A DNA stretch of 64,000 bases, taken from NCBI RefSeq assembly GCF_005280195.1, contig NZ_SZPR01000009.1:62001-126000 (forward strand). Reading direction: 5' to 3'. The translations under genes and the position numbers were made by a program. This document shows, in pieces, positions 35,015-44,234 of this stretch (position 1 is its first letter; every line of letters starts with the position of its first letter). This DNA is from Streptomyces galbus. Its GTDB lineage: Bacteria; Actinomycetota; Actinomycetes; Streptomycetales; Streptomycetaceae. The notes beneath the pieces are model-generated. The model worked only from the letters and a program-made list of their open reading frames with translations, was not told where the DNA came from and did no database searches.

Positions 35015-36187
35015 GTGGAACAGCACGTGAAACGGCACACGAACCGGCACATGAACCGACGCGGTCTCTACGCGTCACTGGCGGCGGCCCTGGCCACCCT
35101 GCTGACGGCGCTCGGACTGATCGCACTGTCCGAGTCCAGCGCGCAGGCGCACGGGGTGGCGATGCTGCCCGGCTCCCGCACCTACCTGTGCTACCTGGAC
35201 GCCCGCACCGGCAACGGCGCGCTCGACCCGACCAACCCCGCCTGCAAGGACGCCCTGGCCCAGAGCGGCTCGACCGCGCTGTACAACTGGTTCGCGGTCC
35301 TCGACTCCAACGCCGGCGGCAAGGGCGCCGGTTACGTCCCGGACGGCACCCTGTGCAGCGCCGGCAACAAGTCGCCGTACGACTTCAAGGCGTACAACGC
35401 GGCCCGCTCCGACTGGCCGCGCACCCACCTGACGAGCGGGGCGACGATCCAGGCCCAGTACAGCAACTGGGCGGCGCACCCGGGCGACTTCCGGGTGTAC
35501 GTCACCAAGCAGGGCTGGTCGCCGACCACCCCGCTGGCCTGGGGCGACCTGGAGCTGTTCCAGACCGTCACCAACCCCCCGCAGCAGGGCTCGCCGGGTG
35601 CCGACGGCGGCCACTACTACTGGGACATGAAGCTGCCCTCGGGCCGCTCCGGTGACGCCATGATCTTCATCCAGTGGGTGCGCTCCGACAGCCAGGAGAA
35701 CTTCTTCTCCTGCTCCGACGTGGTCTTCGACGGCGGCCACGGCGAGGTCACCGGCATCCGCAACTCCGGCGGCACGCCGACGCCGAGCCCGACGTCGACC
35801 CCGACCTCCACCCCCACCTCCACCCCCACGTCGACCCCGACCTCTACCCCGACGTCCACGCCGAGCGACCCGCACACCGGTTCCTGCATGGCCGTCTACA
35901 GCGTGACGAACTCCTGGGGCGGCGGCTTCCAGGGGTCCGTCGAGGTCATGAACCACAGCACCTCGGCACAGAGCGGCTGGGCCGTGTCCTGGAAACCGGG
36001 CACCGGCACCAAGATCAGCAGCGTCTGGAACGGCGCGCTGTCCACGGCGTCGGACGGCACCGTGACGGTCCGCAACATGGACTACAACCGCGTCATCCCG
36101 GCCGACGGCAGCGTGACGTTCGGCTTCACCGCCACCTCGACGGGCAACAACGTGCCCGTCGGATCCATCGGGTGCGTCACGCCGTAA
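35015..36187 (+). CDS. AA10 lytic polysaccharide monooxygenase with CBM2
   Basis: A 390-residue secreted copper enzyme that oxidatively cleaves crystalline cellulose (or chitin). After the signal peptide, cleavage at AQA|HGVAM would expose His1 of the histidine brace; the second copper His is in SNWAAHPGDF. DSQENFFSCSDVVF is the typical C-terminal AA10 end. A low-complexity linker of repeated TPTS units (about residues 250-285) leads to a CBM2. A cellulose-active, C1 or C4 specificity cannot be told by eye, but CBM2 and the neighbours favour cellulose. The GTG at 35015 follows AAGGAAAGGAG. Confidence 0.95.
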   Translation: MEQHVKRHTNRHMNRRGLYASLAAALATLLTALGLIALSESSAQAHGVAMLPGSRTYLCYLDARTGNGALDPTNPACKDALAQSGSTALYNWFAVLDSNAGGKGAGYVPDGTLCSAGNKSPYDFKAYNAARSDWPRTHLTSGATIQAQYSNWAAHPGDFRVYVTKQGWSPTTPLAWGDLELFQTVTNPPQQGSPGADGGHYYWDMKLPSGRSGDAMIFIQWVRSDSQENFFSCSDVVFDGGHGEVTGIRNSGGTPTPSPTSTPTSTPTSTPTSTPTSTPTSTPSDPHTGSCMAVYSVTNSWGGGFQGSVEVMNHSTSAQSGWAVSWKPGTGTKISSVWNGALSTASDGTVTVRNMDYNRVIPADGSVTFGFTATSTGNNVPVGSIGCVTP

Positions 36188-36210
36188 CGGCACAACGGCA
36201 CCTCGCTCCC

Positions 36211-36244
36211 CCCGTGACCCGGCCGTCCCCGGCCGGGTCACGGG
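36211..36244. terminator. Bidirectional terminator, LPMO / response regulator
   Basis: A perfect 14-bp stem, CCCGTGACCCGGCC/GGCCGGGTCACGGG with a 6-nt loop, fills the convergent gap and overlaps the stop codon of the response-regulator gene. Confidence 0.85.
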
Positions 36245-36891
36245 TCGATGAGGCCGGCCCGGATGGCGTAGCGGGTGAGCTCCAGCCGGTCGCGCATACC
36301 GAGCTTCTGGAGCAGGTTGGCCCGGTGCCGTTCGACGGTCTTGACGCTGATGAACAGCAGTTCGCCGATCTCCTTCGACGTGTGGCCCTCGGCCACCAGC
36401 TTGAGGATCTCCTCCTCGCGCTCGGTGATCGGCCGCGCCGGCACGCCGTCGCCGCGGTGCAGCCGGTCCAGGTAGGAGCGGACCAGGGCCCGCTCGGCGC
36501 CCGGGTAGATGAACGGCTCGTCGCGCACGACGGCCCGGCACGCCTCCACCAGGTCCCGGTCCGCGGCCGACTTGAGCACGAACCCGCCCGCGCCCGCCTT
36601 GAGCGCCTCGAAGAAGTACTGCTCGTTGTCGTACATCGTCAGGATCAGGATGCGCAGGTCCGGCAGGCGCCGGGACAGCTCGCGGGCCGCCTGGAGGCCG
36701 GTCGTGCGGGGCATGGCGACGTCCAGGACGGCCAGGTCGACACCGCCGCGCCGGGCCAGCTCGACCGCCTCGGCGCCGTCCCCGGCCTCCGCCACGACGG
36801 TCAGGTCCGGCTCGGCGTCCAGGATGAGCCGCACGCCCCGCCGGACGAGCGTGTGGTCGTCGGCGAGCAGCACCCGGATCGGCGCGGTCAT
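36238..36891 (-). CDS. NarL/FixJ-family response regulator
   Basis: A 217-residue regulator. The receiver domain has the acidic pair in VLLADDHTLVR, the phospho-Asp in LAVLDVAMP and the Lys in FVLKSAAD. The C-terminal LuxR-type helix-turn-helix is ITEREEEILKLVAEGHTSKEIGELLFISVKTVERHRANLLQKL. The start overlaps the stop of the upstream kinase gene by ATGA, so the two are translationally coupled. The position next to the cellulase genes may be coincidental, because the same pair exists at this locus in S. coelicolor as I recall. Its target genes are unknown. Confidence 0.95.
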   Translation of the reverse strand: MTAPIRVLLADDHTLVRRGVRLILDAEPDLTVVAEAGDGAEAVELARRGGVDLAVLDVAMPRTTGLQAARELSRRLPDLRILILTMYDNEQYFFEALKAGAGGFVLKSAADRDLVEACRAVVRDEPFIYPGAERALVRSYLDRLHRGDGVPARPITEREEEILKLVAEGHTSKEIGELLFISVKTVERHRANLLQKLGMRDRLELTRYAIRAGLIDP

Positions 36892-37949
36892 CGCGTGTCT
36901 CCCTCGACAGGCAGCCCGGCCGTGCCCACTCCCACCGACGACGGCCGGACCACGGGCACCTCTGCGTCCGCCTCCATCGACGACGGCCGGACCGCCTCCG
37001 CCGACGGCACCCGCAGGCGCACCTCCGTGCCGCCCGGCGCGCCGGCCGCGCCGCCCTGAGCCGGTCCCAGCGTGAAGCGCGCCCCGACCAGCAGCGCCCG
37101 CTCCCGCATCCCGCGGATCCCGGCGCCCTCCCGCACCGCTCCCGGCCCCCTGCCGTCGTCGCGGACGAGCAGCTCGACACCGCCGGGCACCGGACCCAGG
37201 ACCAGCTCGGCGCGGTCGGCGGCGGCGTGCCGGGCCGTGTTGGTCAGGGCCTCCTGGGCCACGCGGTAGAGGACCAGCTCGGTCTCGGGGGTCAGCGGCG
37301 GCAGCGCGGGGGCCAGGCCGGGCCGGACCGTCAGGCCGTGCTCGGTGAACTCGGCCGCCAGGGCGCGCAGGGCGCTCGGCAGTCCCAGCTCGTCGAGCAC
37401 GCCGGGGCGCAGCCGGCGCGCGATGCGGCGGACCTCGTCGAGCCCGGCCCGGGTGGCGTCCTGCGCCTGGCCGACCTCGGCGCGCAGGTCCGCCGGGACC
37501 CGGTCGGCGACGCGCTTGAGCTGGAGCAGCACGGCCGTCAGGGTCTGGCCGACCTCGTCGTGCAGTTCCCGGGCGATGCGCCGGCGCTCGCGCTCCTGCG
37601 CGGACAGCGCCCGGCCGGCGCTGGTGGCCCGCTCCGCCTCCAGCCGGTCGAGCATCGCGTTGTACGTGGTGATCAGCTCCGCCGTCTCCACCGGGCCGCC
37701 GACCACGGCCCGCCGTCCCGGGCTGAGCAGGTCGGCCGCCGCCATGGCCCGCCCCAGCCGCCCGAGCGGGGCGAGCCCGATGCGCAGGACGACCGCGTGG
37801 ACGACGAGCAGCACGGCGAGCCCCGCGACGACGACCACGGCCTCGGCGGGCAGCACGGGCGTCGAGACGGTGACCGGTCCGAGGAGCAGCGCGGCGGCCA
37901 CCACCAGGCCGACCGCGTTGAGGGAGAACATCCGCCAGAACAGCGACAC
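36888..37949 (-). CDS. Two-component sensor histidine kinase (HisKA_3 type)
   Basis: The kinase is about 353 residues from the GTG at 37949, which has GGGAGG ten bases upstream; in-frame ATGs at 38003 and 38045 could add 18-32 basic residues. Two hydrophobic helices (LNAVGLVVAAALLLGPVTV and AVVVVAGLAVLLVVHAVVLRIGL) and a HAMP-like region precede the dimerisation box ERERRRIARELHDEVGQTLTAVL with phospho-His, and the ATPase has RDDGRGP and GIRGMRERALLVGA. It has almost no extracytoplasmic loop, so the signal is probably sensed in or near the membrane. It is coupled to the downstream response regulator. Confidence 0.9.
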   Translation of the reverse strand: MSLFWRMFSLNAVGLVVAAALLLGPVTVSTPVLPAEAVVVVAGLAVLLVVHAVVLRIGLAPLGRLGRAMAAADLLSPGRRAVVGGPVETAELITTYNAMLDRLEAERATSAGRALSAQERERRRIARELHDEVGQTLTAVLLQLKRVADRVPADLRAEVGQAQDATRAGLDEVRRIARRLRPGVLDELGLPSALRALAAEFTEHGLTVRPGLAPALPPLTPETELVLYRVAQEALTNTARHAAADRAELVLGPVPGGVELLVRDDGRGPGAVREGAGIRGMRERALLVGARFTLGPAQGGAAGAPGGTEVRLRVPSAEAVRPSSMEADAEVPVVRPSSVGVGTAGLPVEGDTR

Positions 37950-38133
37950 GCGTCCGGCGCCTCCCTTCCCGCTCCTGATCCATGGCACGGCCCTGACCAG
38001 CATGTTCGCTCGCCGTCGGCCCTGTCCATCCGTGCTGACACCCATGTCTCCACGGTACGGGCGGATGGCAGCATGGCGGCCCTGACCACCTTCCGCAGCC
38101 TCCGACCACTCACGACCGACAAGGGGAAGAAAC

Positions 38134-38619
38134 GTGTCTGCTCCACGCCTGAGGGCGACGCCGCTGCCGGGTATCGGGGTCCGGTACGACCTCGTGACAC
38201 GCGAACGGCGCCACCTGTCGGTCGTGGCGCACCGCGACGGCACCCGCACGGTCAACGTGTACCGGACCGACGACCCCGACTCCTGCGCCCAGTCCGTACG
38301 GCTGACCGGCGCGGAGGCGGGCTCCCTGATCGACGCGCTGGTGCCCTCGCACCACAGCGCGAGCCTGCTCTACACCACGGACCTCGGCCTGGTGGCGGAG
38401 CGGATCGAGGTGGCGGCGGCCTCCCGCTGGAACGGGCGGGTGCTCGGCGAGACCCGGATGCGCACCGACACCGGCGCCTCGGTCGTCGCCGTCCTGCGCC
38501 GGGCCGAGGCGATCCCGTCCCCGGCGCCGGACTTCCGGCTCGCGGGCGGTGACACGCTCATCGTGATCGGCACCCGTGAGGGCGTGGACGCGGCCGCGGC
38601 GATCCTCGGACGGGAGTGA
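38134..38619 (+). CDS. KhtT-like regulatory subunit of a cation/proton antiporter (TrkA-C)
   Basis: A 161-residue cytoplasmic protein from the GTG at 38134 with AAGGGGAAG upstream. The N-terminal part (RLRATPLPGIGVRYDLVTRERRHLSVVAHRDGTR) is the KhtT-type domain. The C-terminal half is a TrkA-C/RCK_C domain (WNGRVLGETRMRTDTGASVVAVLR...FRLAGGDTLIVIGTREGVD). KhtT proteins gate the partner antiporter KhtU in response to pH, nucleotides or ions. The antiporter gene begins 4 bp after its stop, so the two form an operon. Confidence 0.92.
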   Translation: MSAPRLRATPLPGIGVRYDLVTRERRHLSVVAHRDGTRTVNVYRTDDPDSCAQSVRLTGAEAGSLIDALVPSHHSASLLYTTDLGLVAERIEVAAASRWNGRVLGETRMRTDTGASVVAVLRRAEAIPSPAPDFRLAGGDTLIVIGTREGVDAAAAILGRE

Positions 38620-38622
38620 CCG

Positions 38623-39882
38623 GTGCACTCCGCTGTCCTGCTGATCGAGTTCGGGTCCATCATCCTGGCCCTCGGCCTGCTCGGCCGGTTCGCCGGCCGC
38701 TTCCGGATCTCACCGATCCCGCTGTACCTGCTGGCCGGGCTGGCGTTCGGCGAGGGCGGGCTGCTGCCGCTGGGCGCGAGCGAGGAGTTCGTGGCCACCG
38801 GCGCCGAGATCGGCGTCATCCTGCTGCTGCTCATGCTCGGCCTGGAGTACACGGCGAGCGACCTCGTCTCCAACCTCAAGGCCCACTACCCGGCCGGCCT
38901 CGTCGACGGAGCGCTGAACGCCCTGCCGGGTGCGGTGGCGGCCCTGCTCCTGGGCTGGGGCCCGGTGGCGGCGGTGGTGCTGGCGGGCGTCACCTGGATC
39001 TCGTCGTCCGGGGTCATCGCGAAGGTCCTGGGCGACCTGGGCCGGGTCGGCAACCGGGAGACACCGGTGATCCTCAGCGTTCTGGTCCTGGAGGACCTGG
39101 CGATGGCGGTCTACCTGCCGATCGTCACCGCGCTGGTCGCCGGCGCCGGCCTCGCGGCGGGCAGCCTGACCCTCGCCATCGCGCTGGGCGCGGCGGGCCT
39201 CGTGCTGTTCCTGGCCGTGCGCTACGGCCGGGTCATCTCCCGGTTCGTCTCCCACGACGACCCGGAGAAGCTGCTCCTCGTGGTGCTGGGCCTGACCATC
39301 CTGGTGGCCGGTGTCGCCCAGCAGTTGCAGGTGTCGGCCGCGGTGGGCGCGTTCCTGGTCGGCATCGCGCTGTCCGGTGAGGCCGCCGAGGGCGCGCACA
39401 CGCTGCTGAGCCCGCTGCGCGACCTGTTCGCCGCGATCTTCTTCGTCTTCTTCGGGCTGCACACCGACCCCGCCAGCATCCCGCCGGTGCTGCTGCCCGC
39501 TCTCGCGCTGGCCCTCGTCACCGCCGGGACGAAGATCGCCACCGGGTACTGGGCGGCGCGGCGGGCCGGCATCTCGGTCAGGGGGCGCTGGCGGGCCGGC
39601 GGTGCGCTGGTGGCCCGCGGCGAGTTCTCCATCGTCATCGCCGGGCTCGCGGTCACGGCGGGCATCGAGCCGTCCCTGGGCCCGCTGGCCACGGCGTACG
39701 TCCTGATCCTGGTCGTCCTCGGCCCGCTCACCGCCCGGTACACCGAGCCGCTGGCCCTGTGGTGGAGCCGGCGCCGTACCGGCCGCAGGGAGCCGGAGCC
39801 GCTGGAGCGGGCGGAGGCGCCGGCGCAGACGTCGGCTCAGACGTCGGCTCAGACGTCGGCTCAGACGTGGGTCGGGGATTGA
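38623..39882 (+). CDS. CPA2-family monovalent cation/proton antiporter (KhtU/KefB-like)
   Basis: A 419-residue membrane protein with about 12 hydrophobic helices and typical Na+/H+ exchanger motifs such as GVILLLLMLGLEYTAS, LVLEDLAMAVYLP and FAAIFFVFFGLHTDP. It is expected to exchange K+ or Na+ for protons, controlled by the preceding KhtT-like subunit. The C-terminal cytoplasmic tail ends in a short AQTS tandem repeat encoded by a 12-bp direct repeat, an unusual feature likely variable between strains. The GTG start lies 3 bp beyond the upstream stop. Confidence 0.94.
   Translation: MHSAVLLIEFGSIILALGLLGRFAGRFRISPIPLYLLAGLAFGEGGLLPLGASEEFVATGAEIGVILLLLMLGLEYTASDLVSNLKAHYPAGLVDGALNALPGAVAALLLGWGPVAAVVLAGVTWISSSGVIAKVLGDLGRVGNRETPVILSVLVLEDLAMAVYLPIVTALVAGAGLAAGSLTLAIALGAAGLVLFLAVRYGRVISRFVSHDDPEKLLLVVLGLTILVAGVAQQLQVSAAVGAFLVGIALSGEAAEGAHTLLSPLRDLFAAIFFVFFGLHTDPASIPPVLLPALALALVTAGTKIATGYWAARRAGISVRGRWRAGGALVARGEFSIVIAGLAVTAGIEPSLGPLATAYVLILVVLGPLTARYTEPLALWWSRRRTGRREPEPLERAEAPAQTSAQTSAQTSAQTWVGD
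39826..39868 (+). repeat. 12-bp in-frame tandem repeat at the antiporter 3' end
   Basis: The unit CAGACGTCGGCT is repeated three times and followed by a partial CAGACGT. It encodes a run of AQTS motifs at the extreme C-terminus of the antiporter. Confidence 0.9.
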
Positions 39883-39980
39883 GAACCCGCCGGCGGGGCA
39901 CGGCCGCGCGCGGGCAGCGGCGCCGGCCGTGTGAGCCCCGCCCTGGTCACCCGCCCCGCCCACCTGGCAGGATCCCGACC

Positions 39981-40979
39981 ATGTCCAGGACGTTCCCGCG
40001 GATCGGCAGGCGCCGCGCCCTCCAGGGTGCCGGGGCCGGCGTCGTCGTGCTCGGGCTGCTGCTGTGGTGGCTGCTGCCGCTCGGCGAGGACCCGCCGAGC
40101 GGGGCGATCACCTTCAGCACCGGGACACGGGCCGGGGTGTACCAGGAGTACGGCAGCCGGCTGCGGCCCGAGCTCGCCAAGGACATGCCGGACCTGCGGG
40201 TGCGGCTGGCGACCAGCAACGGTTCCCAGGACAACGTCGAGCGGGTCGCGTCCGGCCGGGCCGACTTCACGATCGCCGCGGCCGACGCGGTCGCGGCGTA
40301 CGAGGCACGGCACCCGGAGGCGAAGGCCGAGCTGCGCGGGGTGGCCCGCCTGTACGACGACTACGTCCAACTGGTCGTGCCGCGCGACTCGGACATCCGG
40401 ACGATCGCGGACCTGCGCGGCAAGCGGGTGGCGACCGGGCTGCCCCGCTCGGGTGTCCGCCTGATCGCGGACCGGGTGCTGGAGGCGGCGGGCCTGGACC
40501 CGGTCAAGGACGTCGAGGCGGCGTCGGACGGCATCGACACCGGCCCGCGGCAGCTCGAGCAGGGGAAGATCGACGCGTTCTTCTGGTCGGGTGGCGTGCC
40601 CACCAACGGCCTGCGCGACCTCGCCGACGACTTCACCTTCCGGTTCGTCCCGATCGACGCCGACCTCGTGGCCAGGATGCACGACCGGGACGAGTCGACC
40701 CGCTACTACCGGGCGACGAGCATGCCCGAGTCGGCCTACCCCACCGTCCAGAACGGCTACGCCGTGCCCACCGTCGCGGTGTCCAACCTGCTCATCACCC
40801 GGGCCGACGTGAACGTCCGGCTCACCGAGTGGATGACCCGGGTCGTCATCAAGAGCCGTGACGACATCGGCGAGAAGGTCCACTCCGCCCAGCTCGTCGA
40901 CCTGCGCACGGCCATCTACACCGACCCGCTGCCCCTGCACGAGGGCGCACGGCGCTACTACCGCTCGGTGAAGCCCTGA
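39981..40979 (+). CDS. TAXI family TRAP-type solute-binding protein
   Basis: A 332-residue protein with one N-terminal hydrophobic helix (VVVLGLLLWWLLPLG) acting as signal or anchor. The binding fold begins ITFSTGTRAGVYQEYGSRL, followed by LATSNGSQDNVERVASGRADFTIAAADAV and the IDAFFWSGGVPTNGLRDLA motif, all typical of TAXI (DUF-type TRAP) binding proteins for dicarboxylates or glutamate-like solutes. No TRAP membrane permease gene is adjacent. Its 3' end faces the gluK-like kinase gene with a 27-bp gap, so a sensory partnership with the kinase is conceivable but unproven. Confidence 0.9.
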   Translation: MSRTFPRIGRRRALQGAGAGVVVLGLLLWWLLPLGEDPPSGAITFSTGTRAGVYQEYGSRLRPELAKDMPDLRVRLATSNGSQDNVERVASGRADFTIAAADAVAAYEARHPEAKAELRGVARLYDDYVQLVVPRDSDIRTIADLRGKRVATGLPRSGVRLIADRVLEAAGLDPVKDVEAASDGIDTGPRQLEQGKIDAFFWSGGVPTNGLRDLADDFTFRFVPIDADLVARMHDRDESTRYYRATSMPESAYPTVQNGYAVPTVAVSNLLITRADVNVRLTEWMTRVVIKSRDDIGEKVHSAQLVDLRTAIYTDPLPLHEGARRYYRSVKP

Positions 40980-41006
40980 AGCCCTGAAGCGCGTCCCCCC
41001 AGGGCC

Positions 41007-42416
41007 TCACGATCCCGAGGTCCGCGGCACCCGCACCGTCACCGTGAGCCCGTGCGGCTCGTGGTGGCCGTAGGACAGGGAGCCGCCGCCCGCCGCGAGC
41101 AGGGCGCGGGAGATGGACAGGCCGAGGCCCGAGCCCTTGACGTTCTGGTGGCGGCCGCTGCGCCAGAAGCGGTCGCCGACGCGGGCCAGCTCTTCGTCGG
41201 TCAGGCCGGGACCGTTGTCGCTGACGACGACGGTCACGCTGTCCCCTTCGGCGGCCACGGACACCTCGACGCACTCCCCGTCCGGGGTGAACTTCACGGC
41301 GTTGTCGATCACCGCGTCCAGGGCGCTGGACAGGGCCACCGGGTCCGCCCAGCCGGTCAGGGGCGGGCAGGCGCCGACCAGGTCGATGCCCTTGGCCCGG
41401 GCGGTGGGCGCCCAGGCGGCGACGCGCTCGGCGGCCAGCGCGCCGATGTCGGTGATCCGCAGGTCGGCCTCGGTGTGCTCGGCCAGGGCCAGGTCGAGCA
41501 GGTCGTCCAGGACCTGGGCCAGGCGCTTGCCCTCGGCCTGGACGGAGGCGATCTCCTCGTTGCCCTCCGGGAGTTCGTAGGCCAGCAGCTCGATGCGCAG
41601 CAGCAGCGCCGCGAGCGGGTTGCGCAACTGGTGCGAGGCGTCGGCGACGAAGGCGCGCTGCTGCTCCAGCACGTCCTCGACGTTGTCCGCCATCTCGTTG
41701 AACGACCGGGCCAGCCGCCTGAGTTCCGGCGGACCCCCGCCCACGGCGACGCGTGACTTCAGCCGCCCGGTGGCGATGTCGTGGGTGGTGGCGTCGAGGA
41801 CGCGCACCGGCTTGAGCACCCAGCCGGTCAGCTGGAGCGCCGCGCCGATGGCGAGCAGCATCGCGGCGATCTCACCGGCGCCGATCAGCAGCCAGCCGTG
41901 CAGGATGCGGGAACGCATCGGCCCGGTGGGCGAGTCGAGCACGACGACCGCGACGACGTCGCCGTCCCGGACGACCGGGGAGGCGACCACGAGGTGCCGG
42001 TGCTGCCAGGGCCAGACCTGCTGCGGGTCGTGGCTGCGCCGGCTGAGCCGCGCCTCCTCGAACGCCGCGCGCACCTCACCGGTCCTGGGCAGGAACCAGT
42101 CCCGCGGCGCGTGCGCCATGGGCGTGTCGGTGCGGTAGAAGACAGCGGCGCGGATGCCGTACACCTCGTAGTAGCTGTCGAGTTCGCGGGCCAGGGTCTT
42201 GCGCCGCTCGTCCAGGGAGCGGGCGGTGCTCCCGGGCGCCTCGGCGGTGGCCGTGACGAACTGGGCGAGTGCCGCGAAGCGCGCGGTGTCGTCGATCCGG
42301 TCGACGATCACCTTCTGCTGCTGGGCCCCGGCCACGCTGACCGCGAGCGGCACGCCGAGGGCGAGGAGCACGGCCGCCATCAGCACGATCAGCAGCGGCA
42401 GGAGACGTGTGCGCAA
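41007..42416 (-). CDS. gluK: Sensor histidine kinase, GluK-like
   Basis: A 469-residue kinase: TM1 (LLPLLIVLMAAVLLALGVPLAVSV), an extracytoplasmic sensor of about 140 residues, TM2 (LLIGAGEIAAMLLAIGAALQL), HAMP, HisKA with FVADASHQLRNPLAAL and HATPase motifs N-box DNAVKFTPDG, DNGPGL and GSGLGLSI. The downstream position relative to an OmpR-type regulator and the divergent glutamate ABC transporter match the GluR-GluK system described in S. coelicolor, which senses glutamate and activates gluABCD. It starts 10 bp after the regulator stop on the same strand. The name rests on context and recall. Confidence 0.88.
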   Translation of the reverse strand: MRTRLLPLLIVLMAAVLLALGVPLAVSVAGAQQQKVIVDRIDDTARFAALAQFVTATAEAPGSTARSLDERRKTLARELDSYYEVYGIRAAVFYRTDTPMAHAPRDWFLPRTGEVRAAFEEARLSRRSHDPQQVWPWQHRHLVVASPVVRDGDVVAVVVLDSPTGPMRSRILHGWLLIGAGEIAAMLLAIGAALQLTGWVLKPVRVLDATTHDIATGRLKSRVAVGGGPPELRRLARSFNEMADNVEDVLEQQRAFVADASHQLRNPLAALLLRIELLAYELPEGNEEIASVQAEGKRLAQVLDDLLDLALAEHTEADLRITDIGALAAERVAAWAPTARAKGIDLVGACPPLTGWADPVALSSALDAVIDNAVKFTPDGECVEVSVAAEGDSVTVVVSDNGPGLTDEELARVGDRFWRSGRHQNVKGSGLGLSISRALLAAGGGSLSYGHHEPHGLTVTVRVPRTSGS

Positions 42417-42426
42417 CCGGTCCCCG

Positions 42427-43113
42427 CTACACGGCCGGGGCGACGAGCCGGTACCCGACGCCGCGTACGGTCTCGATCAGCGCGGGCATGCGCAGCTTGG
42501 CGCGCAGGGAGGCGACGTGCACCTCCAGGGTGCGGCCGGTCCCCTCCCAGCTCGTGCGCCAGACCTCGCTGATGATCTGCTCGCGCCGGAAGACCACGCC
42601 GGGCCGCTGGGCGAGGAGGGCCAGCAGGTCGAACTCCTTGCGGGTGAGCTGGACGACGGCGCCGTCCACGGTGACCCGCCGGGTGGGCAGCTCGATGTGC
42701 ACGGGCCCGAGCCGCAGCGCGTCCTCGGCACCGGTGACCTGGTCCTCGGGGACGGTGCGCCGGCTGACCGCGTGGATGCGGGCCAGCAGCTCGCCGGTGT
42801 CGTACGGCTTGACCACGTAGTCGTCGGCGCCCAGGTTGAGGCCGTGGATGCGGGAGCGCACGTCGGAGCGGGCCGTCACCATGATCACCGGGGTGCTGGT
42901 GCGCTTGCGGATCTTGCCGCAGACCTCGTAGCCGTCCTGGTCGGGCAGGCCCAGGTCGAGGAGGACGACACCGAAGCCGGGCCCCTCGGGGACGAGCGCC
43001 TGGAGGGCCTCCTCGCCGCTGCGCGCGTGTGTGACCTCGAAGCCGTGCCGCTTCAGCACCGCGGACAGCGCGGCGGCGACGTGGTTGTCGTCCTCGACGA
43101 GCAGCAGTCTCAT
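42427..43113 (-). CDS. gluR: OmpR-family response regulator, GluR-like
   Basis: A 228-residue regulator. The ATG at 43113 has GGAGG five bases upstream and begins MRLLLVEDDNHVAAALSAVL. Receiver residues are the acidic VEDDN, the phospho-Asp in VVLLDLGLP, and Lys in VVKPYD. The winged-helix DNA-binding domain includes LTRKEFDLLALLAQRPGVVFRREQI and RTLEVHVASLRAKL. It is divergent from gluA; a CTCAGAT direct repeat beside the gluA promoter (43306-43323) is a good operator candidate for it. It forms an operon with the kinase gene downstream. Confidence 0.9.
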   Translation of the reverse strand: MRLLLVEDDNHVAAALSAVLKRHGFEVTHARSGEEALQALVPEGPGFGVVLLDLGLPDQDGYEVCGKIRKRTSTPVIMVTARSDVRSRIHGLNLGADDYVVKPYDTGELLARIHAVSRRTVPEDQVTGAEDALRLGPVHIELPTRRVTVDGAVVQLTRKEFDLLALLAQRPGVVFRREQIISEVWRTSWEGTGRTLEVHVASLRAKLRMPALIETVRGVGYRLVAPAV

Positions 43114-43281
43114 GCCGGCCTCCCCCTGTCCCTCGTGCCTGGGTGCGAACAGTACGTGCACGCGCGCGTGCCCCATGGCAGTCACGCCGATGGACGAGGA
43201 CGCCGTCAAGTGGCTTCCGGTTGCGCGCCCCTACCGTTATCCGGCCGATACGCACGCGTACCGCCCGGGCTACGACACGTG

Positions 43282-43297
43282 TCCGATTGCTATCGGA
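43282..43297. promoter_or_regulatory. Inverted repeat TCCGAT-N4-ATCGGA in the gluR-gluA region
   Basis: A perfect 6-bp inverted repeat with spacer TGCT lies midway between the divergent genes, 9 bp upstream of the CTCAGAT direct repeats. Its binding protein is unknown. Confidence 0.5.
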
Positions 43298-43305
43298 TCG
43301 TGATG

Positions 43306-43323
43306 CTCAGATTCCCCTCAGAT
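43306..43323 (+). promoter_or_regulatory. CTCAGAT direct repeat, candidate GluR operator
   Basis: Two identical CTCAGAT heptamers 11 bp apart (one helical turn) end 4 bp before the -35 of the gluA promoter. OmpR-family activators typically bind such tandem half-sites adjacent to -35. Confidence 0.6.
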
Positions 43324-43327
43324 GTAA

Positions 43328-43356
43328 TGACGCTGGTCGCGGCGGGTCACTACTGT
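43328..43356 (+). promoter_or_regulatory. Candidate gluA promoter
   Basis: TGACGC (43328-43333), a 17-bp spacer and TACTGT (43351-43356) lie 35 bp before the gluA start codon. The weak -35 fits an activated promoter. Confidence 0.55.
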
Positions 43357-43390
43357 CCTCCGAAACCGAGAAGGACGGAGCCTGAGAGCG

Positions 43391-44167
<777 letters not shown>

Positions 44168-44234
44168 CGCGCCCGGGACGCCGCACGTCATGGGCGTCGA
44201 CGGCCCGCATCTGACAACTCGAAGGATGTTCACC

